Part shown: positions 43,381-52,424 of the stretch, piece after piece
How positions within the stretch are numbered: the stretch's first letter is position 1
Layout: every line of letters begins with the position of its first letter
Assembly (NCBI GenBank): GCA_002238565.1
Contig: MPMP01000024.1
Coordinates: forward strand, 1 to 57,041
Length of the DNA stretch: 57,041 nucleotides
DNA from: Albidovulum sp. bin36
GTDB lineage: Bacteria > Pseudomonadota > Alphaproteobacteria > Rhodobacterales > Rhodobacteraceae
Direction of reading: 5' to 3'
The notes under the pieces: generated by a model
Told to the model about the DNA's origin: nothing
The model's database searches: none
The model's input: only the letters and a program-made list of their open reading frames with translations
Position numbers and translations under genes: made by a program

Positions 43381-46323
43381 TCATCGACGGGGGGACGGAC
43401 GATTCCGAGCGGATTTATGTGAGTGCTTCGCCTTCCCGCTGCACTCAGGAAACCGAACGCAGCCTAGGAAGGCTCCGAAACGGCCAGAACGCTCGACAAG
43501 CCAGCCATCCGGACAAGACGGACAGGCGAGATAGACCTCGCCGCAGCTGCACTTCATCCGATCCGGGTCGGTACTTTCGGCAATCGGCAAATCGCATCCG
43601 CATGCATTGCACGACCGGAGAGTGCGGCCACACAGAAAGCGATGTTCGCATTTGAAGTACGAGTGCCCTGATTTCCCTGCATGGGCAAGCATCCGGCCGC
43701 CGCAATTCCCGCAGGCGCGGTCGGCGATTCCGGCTGTACCGACAACTTCGACTCCATACTCCTCTTCATCAGCCAGTTCACGTGCGAACGATGAGGGATT
43801 CTCGCGGTCGGCGAGTATTGTCACCGAATAACGCGCCCGAGTCAGCGCAACATAGAACAATCTCCTTTCTTCGGCGTGATCGAAAATCTCGGATTCCGGC
43901 AGGACGAGGTCCAGAATTGGGTCATCCTCGACCTCGGAAGGAAAGCCCATCCGTCCGGACGAGGCATCGAGAACGATTACGTGGTCGGCCTCCAGGCCCT
44001 TCGAACCGTGAACAGTCATGAACCGAAGATCCAGACCGGCATGGTCCCTGGACAGCGCGCGAAAATTCGTCGGCTTCACGTGTCGGTAGCGACCCAGCAG
44101 AAGAACCGTAGCCGTCTTTCCTTCGGGACGCAGATCTTGGATGCGGCGAAGGGCCCTAGACAGTGCATTATCGCCTCGATTTCTTGAGCAGAACTCGATC
44201 GCAATGGCCGGAGCCCCGGCTGCTCCTGCGGGAACGACCCGCTTTTCGATCTGGGCGGGATTCTTCAGTATGAACCTTCGAGCAGGAAGAGCTACCCGGT
44301 CGACGCTTCGGAACGTGCGGCCGAGATCCACCGAGCTGTGGATTCCCGTCCGGCCATCCAGATTGCCACCGAATGTCTTGCCGAAGTTCCGCATCAGATG
44401 GATATCCGAACCGGTGAACCTGAAGACGGACTGCCAGTCGTCGCCGACCGCGAAAATCCGGGCATCTTCATGCTGTTCCTTCAGTGCCAGCAGTAGTCTC
44501 GCGCGCGCATTGGAAATATCCTGGAACTCGTCTACCAGCAGGTGCCGGTACGGGCTCTTATAGCGACCTTCGCGAACATGGCCGGCGGCGCGAAGGATCA
44601 TGTCCTCGAAATCTATTCGATTGCCCAGCCGCTCCTGATACGCCTTGAAAAGCGGCTCGAAAATCTTGAGAAACGCCGCGCTGCGGGCGGGATCCCGCGA
44701 TTCCGCTCCCTTTCTTCGACATGCTTCGATCGAATGCGATCCGCTTTTGAAATGGCGCAGGAATGCCGACAGCGTACGCGTGAAGCTATCCATTTGGCCT
44801 TGTTCCGCAAGCGTTTCGAGCACGCGTTCGTCCCGAATTGGCTTGGGCGCCGCATAAGGTTCCAGTTTTTTCGCCAGATTCTCGGTCAGTCGCCCTTCAT
44901 CCCGCTCGTAACTGTATGTCTCTATCAGGACGGTGTCGTGATCGCTGTGAACGCGGCGCTTCCATTCCATCCCTTTCAAGTATTGATCGCGGTCTACATA
45001 TGGAGCGGTAGTCAGCAATTCCCTGCCATCGGGATCGGTTGTCCTGCGAACGCCGAAGTGCTCAATATAGACGCCGCTGCCGGTCAGACGGAAGTCCGGC
45101 GTGTATGCTGTTCGGCTGTTCTCCGGAAGCTCGTGTTCATAGTCCGGTTCGTACTCGTACTCGATATCGTTGAGGAAAAGCCAGTTCGCGATCTGCAGCT
45201 CCTCGAAGCTCCGGACCCGATCTCCCTTCAGCGAGCGGAGTTCATGGCCGTCGATGTATTGAAAGTACTCGTCCATGGACTTGAAATCCCACTCGCTCCG
45301 GTAGGGGCAATGCAGTTCCCCGAACCAGACCGCCAGCGTTTTACCAAGGCCGGGAAGCTTTGCCACATCGTTCAGCAGGATGTCGCGCAGAAGATTACGG
45401 AATTGCGCTTCGTCGCCCGCATGAGCCGCAAGCGCGGGCGCCTGTCCTTCCGCCTCCCGCAGGATGGCGTTCCCCAGCGCGTGAAATGTCGTTGCATCTA
45501 CGGCTGCGCCGCAGCGTCTTTGGATCCTTTCCGACATTTCCTCGGCCGCATCCCTAGCGAAAGCCATAAGCAGGATTTCGTCCGGGCGCCGAATTCCGCG
45601 CTGGATCAAATATGCCGCCTTGGCCGTGATCACGCTTGTCTTTCCCGATCCGGCCCCTGCGAGCACCAGAGTCGCGTCTTCGTCCGTGACGACCGCCTGC
45701 CTCTGCTCCGGGGTCAGGGGATTGCTTTCTATACTATCGAAGAAGGAAGACATGCTCTCTAGCTCACGCGCTAGGAAAACCTTGATCGCTCGCTCCCTGA
45801 GTCCGGATGGATCGTCGGACAGTTGCCTGACCAGATCGATTTCCCGCTCTAGATCTTGGTTAATCAGCTGCGCCGGAATTGAACATAGCAGCCGCGAGCC
45901 AAGGCACCGCACTTGATCGATAAATGGCTGGAGCAGGCATGCCGAGGGGTAGCGCCTAGGGTTTTCGAGGCGCGCTGCGACCCTCGCAAGCTCGGCGATC
46001 TCGGATCTCCCGGTTTCGAGAAAGCGAATGTAGAATGCTCTCCGCGCCTCGTTGGCACGCGATGCGAAGGCAATCGCGCTTTCCGTCTTCAACGGTCCGA
46101 CGCGAATGACTTGACCACCGTGCATGGCAAGAGACAGAGACGAAAATCCGAGCTTCTTGCGAACGGAGATTTCTTCAGAGAGGTCCTCGAATTTCAAGGT
46201 GGCCGGAGACCGTCCCTGAAGACCTATACCGTCGTCGGTCAGGACGATTCCGGAATTCCCGATTTTCAACGCGTTCAAGGCCGCGCCGAAAATCCCGGTT
46301 CTCTTTGCCTTGTCAATTGCCAT
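43381..46323 (-). CDS. UvrD/Rep-type superfamily 1 DNA helicase with C-terminal zinc ribbons (helicase IV-like)
   Basis: A 980-residue helicase. An N-terminal region of about 195 residues resembles the accessory domain of helicase IV. The Q motif NPLTPEQRQA (201-210) and Walker A AGAGSGKT (222-229) follow. An insertion at about 370-470 contains YTPDFRLTGSGVYIEHFGV, a nuclease-like PD..E pattern. The DEFQDIS motif II, VGDDWQSVFRFTGSD motif III, TVHGSKGLEADHVIVLDA motif V and FYVALTRAR motif VI are intact. The tail (about 865-960) has several Cys pairs (CGNCGG, CNACGCDL, CPSCPDGWLVERSGRFGAF) of the topoisomerase C4 zinc-finger type. A single-gene unit; repair or defence roles are both possible. 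Confidence 0.9.
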   Translation of the reverse strand: MAIDKAKRTGIFGAALNALKIGNSGIVLTDDGIGLQGRSPATLKFEDLSEEISVRKKLGFSSLSLAMHGGQVIRVGPLKTESAIAFASRANEARRAFYIRFLETGRSEIAELARVAARLENPRRYPSACLLQPFIDQVRCLGSRLLCSIPAQLINQDLEREIDLVRQLSDDPSGLRERAIKVFLARELESMSSFFDSIESNPLTPEQRQAVVTDEDATLVLAGAGSGKTSVITAKAAYLIQRGIRRPDEILLMAFARDAAEEMSERIQRRCGAAVDATTFHALGNAILREAEGQAPALAAHAGDEAQFRNLLRDILLNDVAKLPGLGKTLAVWFGELHCPYRSEWDFKSMDEYFQYIDGHELRSLKGDRVRSFEELQIANWLFLNDIEYEYEPDYEHELPENSRTAYTPDFRLTGSGVYIEHFGVRRTTDPDGRELLTTAPYVDRDQYLKGMEWKRRVHSDHDTVLIETYSYERDEGRLTENLAKKLEPYAAPKPIRDERVLETLAEQGQMDSFTRTLSAFLRHFKSGSHSIEACRRKGAESRDPARSAAFLKIFEPLFKAYQERLGNRIDFEDMILRAAGHVREGRYKSPYRHLLVDEFQDISNARARLLLALKEQHEDARIFAVGDDWQSVFRFTGSDIHLMRNFGKTFGGNLDGRTGIHSSVDLGRTFRSVDRVALPARRFILKNPAQIEKRVVPAGAAGAPAIAIEFCSRNRGDNALSRALRRIQDLRPEGKTATVLLLGRYRHVKPTNFRALSRDHAGLDLRFMTVHGSKGLEADHVIVLDASSGRMGFPSEVEDDPILDLVLPESEIFDHAEERRLFYVALTRARYSVTILADRENPSSFARELADEEEYGVEVVGTAGIADRACGNCGGRMLAHAGKSGHSYFKCEHRFLCGRTLRSCNACGCDLPIAESTDPDRMKCSCGEVYLACPSCPDGWLVERSGRFGAFLGCVRFPECSGKAKHSHKSARNRPSPRR

Positions 46324-47016
46324 ACGTTGTTGATTCCCTGAAACGACGGGACGATGCGATGCCGCGAAGGATGCCTAGAAGAATTTAGATCGCATTCCTT
46401 CCTGCATCGCGAAATCGAGAAGATCGCTGAAGTGGCGGGTTCAAGTAAACGAGTTGCCGAGGGCGTCAAGTCTTCCGAGATCAGTCGTCGTTTTTTTTGG
46501 CGACGCCATTGAAATTAGCGAGAATCCCATGATCTCGCGACGCGCGCGAATTTTGCTTTTCTCGCATCGAAAATGGAAGCCCGCCATCGAGTAGGAATAT
46601 CGCGCCGATGATAGCTTTATAAGGCTTGGCGAAACAGCGATCAGACTTCGGACGCATTGGATATTCGGCTTCGCATTGCCATGCCGGAGCGCAGGCGTAG
46701 CGGCAGCCAATAATGAAATCGACGCTAGGCCCGAAGGTCGCGCGGACCATTTGCCAATTTTTCATGCGCGGCATCGTTCTGACGGGCGCGCATTGCCATT
46801 TAGGCTGCCCTGGTATTCGCAGCTGCGCGGCGTCCAGACCGCTGCTTCAACCGAATGGCGCGGCAAGTTAAATCGAGGCGCCGTGCCTTGGAGTCGCATT
46901 TCTGCGGCATGCCGGTGAATGTCCCTGGGCAACCATCCGATTCCGCGGGCCAAAGTCCCGCGAAATGCGCTTTTTTTTGGAAGCCGATAATTCCTGTGCG
47001 ATCAGCGCGAACGGTT
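46324..47016. other. 693-bp intergenic region, no gene recognised
   Basis: It lies between the helicase start and the flotillin stop. A minus-strand frame at about 46481-46774 is open for 97 codons but has no homology I recognise and no good ribosome site. The helicase promoter is expected near 46330-46450. Confidence 0.4.
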
Positions 47017-48681
47017 TCAGCGGCTTGCTTGACCGCCGCCGCCCGACGAGTCGGGATTTCCCGTTACTTGCTTCATACTCTCTCCCATGGAAAGGCCTAG
47101 CTCGTCGCCGAGCTGCCGTAGAGCGGGCAGTTGAACGGCCATTCCGAGTATTGAATCCAGAGCATGATTGACCGGCGTTTTTTCGCCGCCGCCTTCGCCG
47201 CCGCCGGATAGCCCTCCGAGTCCGGTAATATTGTGAACCTTTATCGATTCAATCCTTTCCGCCGGCTTGACCATCTCGGCGATCGCCTTGGGAATGGTCT
47301 CGATTCTGGCAAGCTCCTTCTTCAGGGAGACGTGAACCTCGTCGAGAGCGTTTTCGGCCTCGTGCAGCGCCCTTCGCCCCTCCGCCTCGGCGAGAAGAGT
47401 TGCCTTATTGGCCGACGCCCTTTCGCGCTCGGCATCCGCTTCGGCCCGCGCCGCTTCAAGCTTCGCCGACGCGTGATCCGCCGCCGCGTTCCGTTCCGCC
47501 GCGGCTAGCGTCGTCAAGCGGACCTTGTCCGCCTCGGCGCCCTTTTCGGCTTCAATCAGCGCCAGGCGCTTTTCCCTGTCCGCTTCCGCAATCCGCCGCG
47601 CCGTGACAATCGCCTCCGAGGCGGTCGCAGCCTCCGCGCGCGCCCTGTCGGCCATTGCGTTCGCATGGCTTTCCATTTCCGATTTCTCGGCGACAGCGAT
47701 CGCGCTTTCCTTCTGCTTGATCTGCAGCTCCTGCTCCTTGGAGATCGCCGACGCCTCGATTTCGAGGTCTCTGCTGATTTCCGCCGAACGAACGGATTTG
47801 TCCCGCGCAACCGCGGCTTCCCTTACGGCCCGATCCCTTTCGATTCGCGACTCTTCGGCCGCCCTTTCCGATTCCGCCCGCCTTAACGCGACCTCGGCGG
47901 ACTGCGCCGCGCGCAACGTGGCGATTTCCTGTTCCTGGGCTATTCTAGCTTTTTCCTCGTCCCTGTCGATTTCCAGCTTCCGCCTCGTCGCTTCCATCGA
48001 CGCCAGCTTCACGGCGACATCGGCGTCGGCATCAATCTGAGCCCGCTCCTTTTTCGACTTGGCGATGACTTCGGCGAGCTTGCGCATGCCGACGGCATTG
48101 AACGCGTTGTTCTCGTCCAGAGACCGAAAAGGCGTTTGATCCAGCGACGTAAGCGATACCGACTGAAGCCGCAGGCCGTTCTCGGCCAGATCGCTTGCAA
48201 TCAGCGACCGAACGCGGCTCGAGAACTCGGCCCGTCCCTCGTGCGCCTCGTCCATGGTCATCTGCGCGGCGACCGCGCGAAGCGCGTCCACAAGCTTCCC
48301 CTCGACAATCTCGCGCAATCTTTCGGCTTCGAAAGTTCGGTGGCCCAGCGTCTGCGCCGCGCGCGACACCGCCTCCTCGGTGCCTTCGACGGCAACCGAG
48401 AAACTCGCTCCTATGTCGATGCGCAATCGATCGCGGGTTATCAGGCTGTCTTCGCCGGACCGTTTCACTTCCAGGCGAAGCGTGCGCATGTTGACTTCGG
48501 AGACTTCGTGGAAGTACGGCAGCGAGATGGCGCCGCCGGCCATGATGACCCTCTGCCCGCCGATGCCGGTGCGAATCAGGCTGATTTCCCTGCTAGCCTT
48601 TCTATAAAGCTTCGCCAGAACTACGATTACTACGGCGATCGCGACAACCGCGGCGACCAAAATCGTCCAGAGCAATGACAT
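47017..48681 (-). CDS. Flotillin-like SPFH/band 7 membrane protein (YqiK family)
   Basis: A 554-residue protein. An N-terminal membrane helix (residues 3-25) is followed by the SPFH domain (about 30-215, with GGAISLPYFHEVSEVNMRTL). A long Glu/Ala-rich coiled coil follows (about 215-450; repeated E, A and R residues). A Gly-rich C-terminal tail ends with GNPDSSGGGGQASR. Flotillins scaffold membrane microdomains and assemble by their coiled coils. It begins 59 bp after the dioxygenase-fusion stop on the same strand, so it may be co-transcribed with the aromatic cluster, perhaps helping cope with membrane-active phenols (inference). Low-complexity tail makes its exact end normal for the family. 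Confidence 0.9.
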   Translation of the reverse strand: MSLLWTILVAAVVAIAVVIVVLAKLYRKASREISLIRTGIGGQRVIMAGGAISLPYFHEVSEVNMRTLRLEVKRSGEDSLITRDRLRIDIGASFSVAVEGTEEAVSRAAQTLGHRTFEAERLREIVEGKLVDALRAVAAQMTMDEAHEGRAEFSSRVRSLIASDLAENGLRLQSVSLTSLDQTPFRSLDENNAFNAVGMRKLAEVIAKSKKERAQIDADADVAVKLASMEATRRKLEIDRDEEKARIAQEQEIATLRAAQSAEVALRRAESERAAEESRIERDRAVREAAVARDKSVRSAEISRDLEIEASAISKEQELQIKQKESAIAVAEKSEMESHANAMADRARAEAATASEAIVTARRIAEADREKRLALIEAEKGAEADKVRLTTLAAAERNAAADHASAKLEAARAEADAERERASANKATLLAEAEGRRALHEAENALDEVHVSLKKELARIETIPKAIAEMVKPAERIESIKVHNITGLGGLSGGGEGGGEKTPVNHALDSILGMAVQLPALRQLGDELGLSMGESMKQVTGNPDSSGGGGQASR

Positions 48682-48740
48682 CGCGAACCTCCGTCAATTG
48701 AATTCCGGCAGCGGCCCGCAACGGACCAACGCCTATGCGC

Positions 48741-50663
48741 TCACCGGCGGCGCGACAGAACGAACTCGTACTCCGCGAGGTAGCAGGGGTCCGGAACCTT
48801 CGCCCCGTCCGGCGCTCGAAGCCCCGCGCGCTTGCGGAAGGGAATGACCAGACTGTCCTTGACGCCGAATACCGGGTCGCTGTCGAGGAACTGGTCGCCT
48901 TCCACGAAGACCATGGTCGTCAAGCGCACGTAGCCGGGCGCTTCGACCCGAACATGCACGTGCGCGGGACGCATCGGAGACCTGTTCGCCGCATTCAGGA
49001 TCTCGCCGACCGGCCCGTCGTCGGGTATGGGATAGGACGCAGGCATTATCGATGTGAACCAGACGCGCCCGTCGTGGTCGGAGCGAAATACGCCGCGCAT
49101 CGCCGCCGCCTCGAGCGAAGGGTTCATTATATCGTAGGAGCCGTCGTCGTCCGAATGCCAGATATCGACCCGCGCGCCGTTGACCGGATTGCCTTGCGGG
49201 TCCAGAACCCGAAGCGATACAAGCAGCGGCTCGCCTCGCAGGCTTCCCGATATGTCCGCGCCGTTGTCGAAGGCGGGTCGGTCTTCGATAAAGAACGGGC
49301 CAAGCACCGAGTTTTCCGTCGCGCCGTCGAGAAATCGGTGGTTGATCATGTCGACGCGCGCCGTGGCGCCCGTCACATCGGACAAGAGAACGAACTCCTG
49401 CCGCCCGTCCTTGCACATGTGACCGGTTCGCGTCAGAAAATCTATTGCGAATTCCCATTCCTCTTCCGTCGGCTCGACCTCTTCGAGGAATGCATGCAAA
49501 TGCCGCGTGAACGCAGTCAGGATTTTGCGCGCTCGCGGGTTCCGCGCGCCTTTCATGGTTTCGAGAACCGCCGCGGTCAAGTTCTCCTCGCGCAGGTCGC
49601 GACCGTGCTCGCCGGGTTTGAGGCGCCGCGGCTCCTTCCTTTCGGGAGGCGATTCGAATTGTTCCGGGTAGTGTTCCGACACGAACTCCGACGGCGGATT
49701 GGTCGGCCATTCGATTACCGCCGTTCGGAATGATTCGCGCTCGAAAAGCCGTTCGGCGTATCGTTCGACATTGCTGCGCGGCGCGTCGTTGAGACGGTGC
49801 CCGCCCTTCCAGCAGAAATCCATGCCCAGCCATTTAAGGCGGAACAGGCTTACCGCCCAGAATACGTCCGCCAGCGTAAACTGCTCGCCGCAGACCCATT
49901 GTCGTCCGTCTTCGAGGCGACCGTCCAATTCTCCGACTATCCTGACGGTTTCCGATGCGGCGCTTCTCATCATGTCGGGAGTTGCGACGAACGACTTCGC
50001 CGCGGCTTCCTTGACTATCTTTGAGTGGTAGGCGCCGACCAGCGTGGGGTCGCCTACGGCGAGCGACCGCCCCTCCATAAGCTTCATGATCTTGTAATCA
50101 TGGATTCGCGGCATTTTCTCGCGTATTTTCTCGGGCCTATAGTCGCCTTCCGGGTGCGCGCCGTAGAGCAGAGCGACATGCGGCGTGCGGTCGACGACCG
50201 CCATCTCGTCCGCGATGCTCCGCCGATGCCTTTGCGGCAGCAGATCGGTGCCGCCGTCCGAATTCGCCGCCACATGCTCGCAAATCGCCGTGCTGTCGAC
50301 CAGGACGGTTCCCGCGGACCTGTCGACGAGCGTCGGAACGACGCAGGGATCAAATCCCTCGGTCGCAATCGACGATCGTCCGGTGAAGCCGCTTACGAAC
50401 CCTCGGCCGCGCGCGCCATGCAGGCGCAGGCGAACATAGTCGGGATGGTAGTTCTCCATCAGCGGCGGAAGGATGCCGATGTCGTGGCTTGCATAGCAAG
50501 CTCCCTTTTCGGCCAGCACGGCGCGAACCTTGTGCGAGCAGATCGAAAGACCGAAATGATAGAGTTCGAAACGGGATTCGCCGGAACCGATTTTGCGGTT
50601 TCGTTCCGGATCTGTGAGCGGCGCGTTCGCCGCGCCTACCAATTCAGTCACATCCAAAGCCAT
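48741..50663 (-). CDS. Fusion of LinD-like glutathione S-transferase (reductive dehalogenase type) and intradiol hydroxyquinol-type dioxygenase
   Basis: A 640-residue two-enzyme protein. Residues about 30-330 are a GST: FELYHFGLSICSHKVRAVL places the candidate catalytic cysteine at C42, then VVPTLVDRSAGTVLVDSTAI and a helical C-domain (VCGEQFTLADVFWAVSLFRL). From memory it aligns almost throughout with LinD, which reductively dechlorinates 2,5-dichlorohydroquinone. After a charged linker (335-358), residues 359-640 are an intradiol dioxygenase with all four Fe(III) ligands: Y510 (DDGSYD), Y544 (PASYPIPDDGPVG), H568 and H570 (RPAHVHV). Closest type is hydroxyquinol/chlorocatechol 1,2-dioxygenase. 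ATG 50663 is preferred; TTG 50699 is possible. It follows the LysR gene by 69 bp. Substrate specificity needs testing. Confidence 0.9.
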   Translation of the reverse strand: MALDVTELVGAANAPLTDPERNRKIGSGESRFELYHFGLSICSHKVRAVLAEKGACYASHDIGILPPLMENYHPDYVRLRLHGARGRGFVSGFTGRSSIATEGFDPCVVPTLVDRSAGTVLVDSTAICEHVAANSDGGTDLLPQRHRRSIADEMAVVDRTPHVALLYGAHPEGDYRPEKIREKMPRIHDYKIMKLMEGRSLAVGDPTLVGAYHSKIVKEAAAKSFVATPDMMRSAASETVRIVGELDGRLEDGRQWVCGEQFTLADVFWAVSLFRLKWLGMDFCWKGGHRLNDAPRSNVERYAERLFERESFRTAVIEWPTNPPSEFVSEHYPEQFESPPERKEPRRLKPGEHGRDLREENLTAAVLETMKGARNPRARKILTAFTRHLHAFLEEVEPTEEEWEFAIDFLTRTGHMCKDGRQEFVLLSDVTGATARVDMINHRFLDGATENSVLGPFFIEDRPAFDNGADISGSLRGEPLLVSLRVLDPQGNPVNGARVDIWHSDDDGSYDIMNPSLEAAAMRGVFRSDHDGRVWFTSIMPASYPIPDDGPVGEILNAANRSPMRPAHVHVRVEAPGYVRLTTMVFVEGDQFLDSDPVFGVKDSLVIPFRKRAGLRAPDGAKVPDPCYLAEYEFVLSRRR

Positions 50664-50732
50664 GCGCCCACTGTTATCGCCGGAGCGCGAAATTGGCAAA
50701 TCGATTGTGCATCGGCGGGGGTCCGAATACCG

Positions 50733-51659
50733 TCACGGCGCGACGCCCGGAATCGACCCGTCGGCAAGCTTGGCCCTGCAATGATCTTCGAATGATTCCA
50801 GCAGCTTCGTTTTCGCAATTCCGCGCATAGTCGCCAGACCGAGGACCATGGGGCGGAACCTGCCCGCCAGGGGAACGCGCGCCAGCGACCCTCCGTCGGG
50901 AGCCGTGTTGGCGCCGAGCCTGATGTTCAGCAGCCCGTAGCCGTAGCCGTTGGCGACAAGGCCAAGCATGACGGGAACGCTTCCCGCGCGCTCGGCGACA
51001 TTGGGCCTGAAGCCGGCGCTCCGGAAGATCGACAGGAAGTACTCGCGGCTTAGCGGCAGGTCCAGCAGGACCATGGGTTCCGGCGCGATGTCCTTCAATT
51101 CAACCGAGTCTCGCGTCGCGAGCGAATGATCCGCGGCAAGCACGGCATAGGGCGGCAATTCCGCCAAGGGCTGGAATTCTATGCCGGCCGGTATGTCAAG
51201 GTCGTATGTCACGACCGCGTCGACTTTCGCGCTTTCAAGCAAGTCCACCAGCTCGAGCTGATGGCCGTCGAACTGCGAGACGCTGGAGCCCGGAAACTTG
51301 ATCTCGAAACTCTTCCGAAGAGCCGGCATGAGTAGCGGCGCGATCGTTACGAGGCAGCCAACCTTGATCGCGCCCATTACGGTTCCGGCAATCTCGTTGG
51401 CGACATCCCGCAGCCCGTCCGCTTCGGCCAGGACTTGAACGGCGGCTCGAAAAAATTTCCGGCCGCCTTGCGTTAGCTCCATTCCATGCGCGTGCCTGCG
51501 GATGAAAAGCTGAATGCCAAACTCCCCTTCCAGATGGGAAATCGCGGCCGAAATCGACGGAGGCGACACATTAATGCGCTGCGCCGCGATCGAAATGCTG
51601 CAAGCCTCGCCAGCGGCAACGAAGTATTCCAATTGCTTGAGAGTAAATCTGCACGCCAT
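50733..51659 (-). CDS. LysR-family transcriptional regulator of the aromatic cluster
   Basis: A 308-residue LysR protein. The HTH is at about residues 5-65 (FTLKQLEYFVAAGEACSISI, then NVSPPSISAAISHLEGEFG). The effector domain covers about 90-300 (IKVGCLVTIAPLLMPALRKS, ADHSLATRDSVELKDIAPEP, MVLLDLPLSREYFLSIF). ATG 51659 is preferred over an 11-codon extension because family proteins start just before the HTH. Unusually for LysR regulators it lies inside the operon, between the DUF1028 gene and the fusion enzyme, and not divergently. Its sensor domain is visibly similar to the C-terminal domain of the flavin reductase encoded upstream. Confidence 0.92.
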   Translation of the reverse strand: MACRFTLKQLEYFVAAGEACSISIAAQRINVSPPSISAAISHLEGEFGIQLFIRRHAHGMELTQGGRKFFRAAVQVLAEADGLRDVANEIAGTVMGAIKVGCLVTIAPLLMPALRKSFEIKFPGSSVSQFDGHQLELVDLLESAKVDAVVTYDLDIPAGIEFQPLAELPPYAVLAADHSLATRDSVELKDIAPEPMVLLDLPLSREYFLSIFRSAGFRPNVAERAGSVPVMLGLVANGYGYGLLNIRLGANTAPDGGSLARVPLAGRFRPMVLGLATMRGIAKTKLLESFEDHCRAKLADGSIPGVAP

Positions 51660-51746
51660 GCCCCACAAAACACCAATTCGACTTGAAATCAAAGCGGAAG
51701 TTCACGGGGTCACGGCGAGGGCGCCCGCGCGCCGGCGGCGGCTGAT

Positions 51747-52421
51747 CTACTCGTCGCCCGGAACTCCGTAGCTCGGCGCCGAATCCGGGTTTAGCGCTCT
51801 CGTTACGTAGGCGTCGAGCTGAGGCTTGTAGATATTCCATAAGTCGCCGAGATCGGCGATCGGGTCGCCGTCGCTCCAGTCGATGCGGAGGTCGGCGACC
51901 GGCCAGGATACTTCGCGCACGAGGTACATGCCCGCGGAATGAACCGGCCCTTCCTCGCCGCCGGCATCCAGGGCCGCGCGCATGGCAAGCAGCAGCCGTT
52001 CGCCCAAATGGCCGCGGCTGGCCTCGAACGCCTCGGCCATGGCGCGGGGAACGGACTTGTCAGCCAGCAGGTTTCCCGCGCAGGCGGCGTCGGGGACTTG
52101 AGCCGCCGACCATATGCCGAGCGTATCGTCCCCGGAATGCACCGCCGTGTTTCCGAGCCCGTCCACGGCGAGAAGCTGGCGATGCCGCATATGCTTCGCA
52201 GTCCTCGCCAATATGCCCACCGCTTCCGTGGACGACGCCCCCCTCTCCATCAGATCTAGGCACCGGCCTCTAAGAGTCGGGTCCGTGACGTTTTGACTCG
52301 ATACCGCGCCAACGCCGGCCCTGGCCCCGGCGCATCTCGCGGCCACGGCGGGCGACGAAGACGAAACGGCCGCGCCGAACATGCCGCTGTCCCGGCAGCG
52401 CGCTACGATCGAAAAGGTCAT
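51747..52421 (-). CDS. DUF1028 family protein (Ntn-hydrolase-like)
   Basis: A 224-residue DUF1028 protein. It starts MTFSIVARC and continues GMFGAAVSSSSPAVAARC, GVGAVSSQNVTDPTLRGRCL and GNLLADKSVPRAMAEAFEAS, all typical of the family. DUF1028 proteins resemble Ntn hydrolases and often accompany RidA and amidohydrolase genes; no reaction is established. It begins 3 bp after the RidA stop. In a phenol-type cluster its job could be hydrolysis of an amide or side-product repair (inference). Confidence 0.88.
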   Translation of the reverse strand: MTFSIVARCRDSGMFGAAVSSSSPAVAARCAGARAGVGAVSSQNVTDPTLRGRCLDLMERGASSTEAVGILARTAKHMRHRQLLAVDGLGNTAVHSGDDTLGIWSAAQVPDAACAGNLLADKSVPRAMAEAFEASRGHLGERLLLAMRAALDAGGEEGPVHSAGMYLVREVSWPVADLRIDWSDGDPIADLGDLWNIYKPQLDAYVTRALNPDSAPSYGVPGDE

Positions 52422-52424
52422 GGC

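Noticed and set aside
46481..46774. 97-codon minus-strand frame between helicase and flotillin
   Set aside because: No recognisable domain and no convincing start signal; could be real but not supportable from sequence alone.
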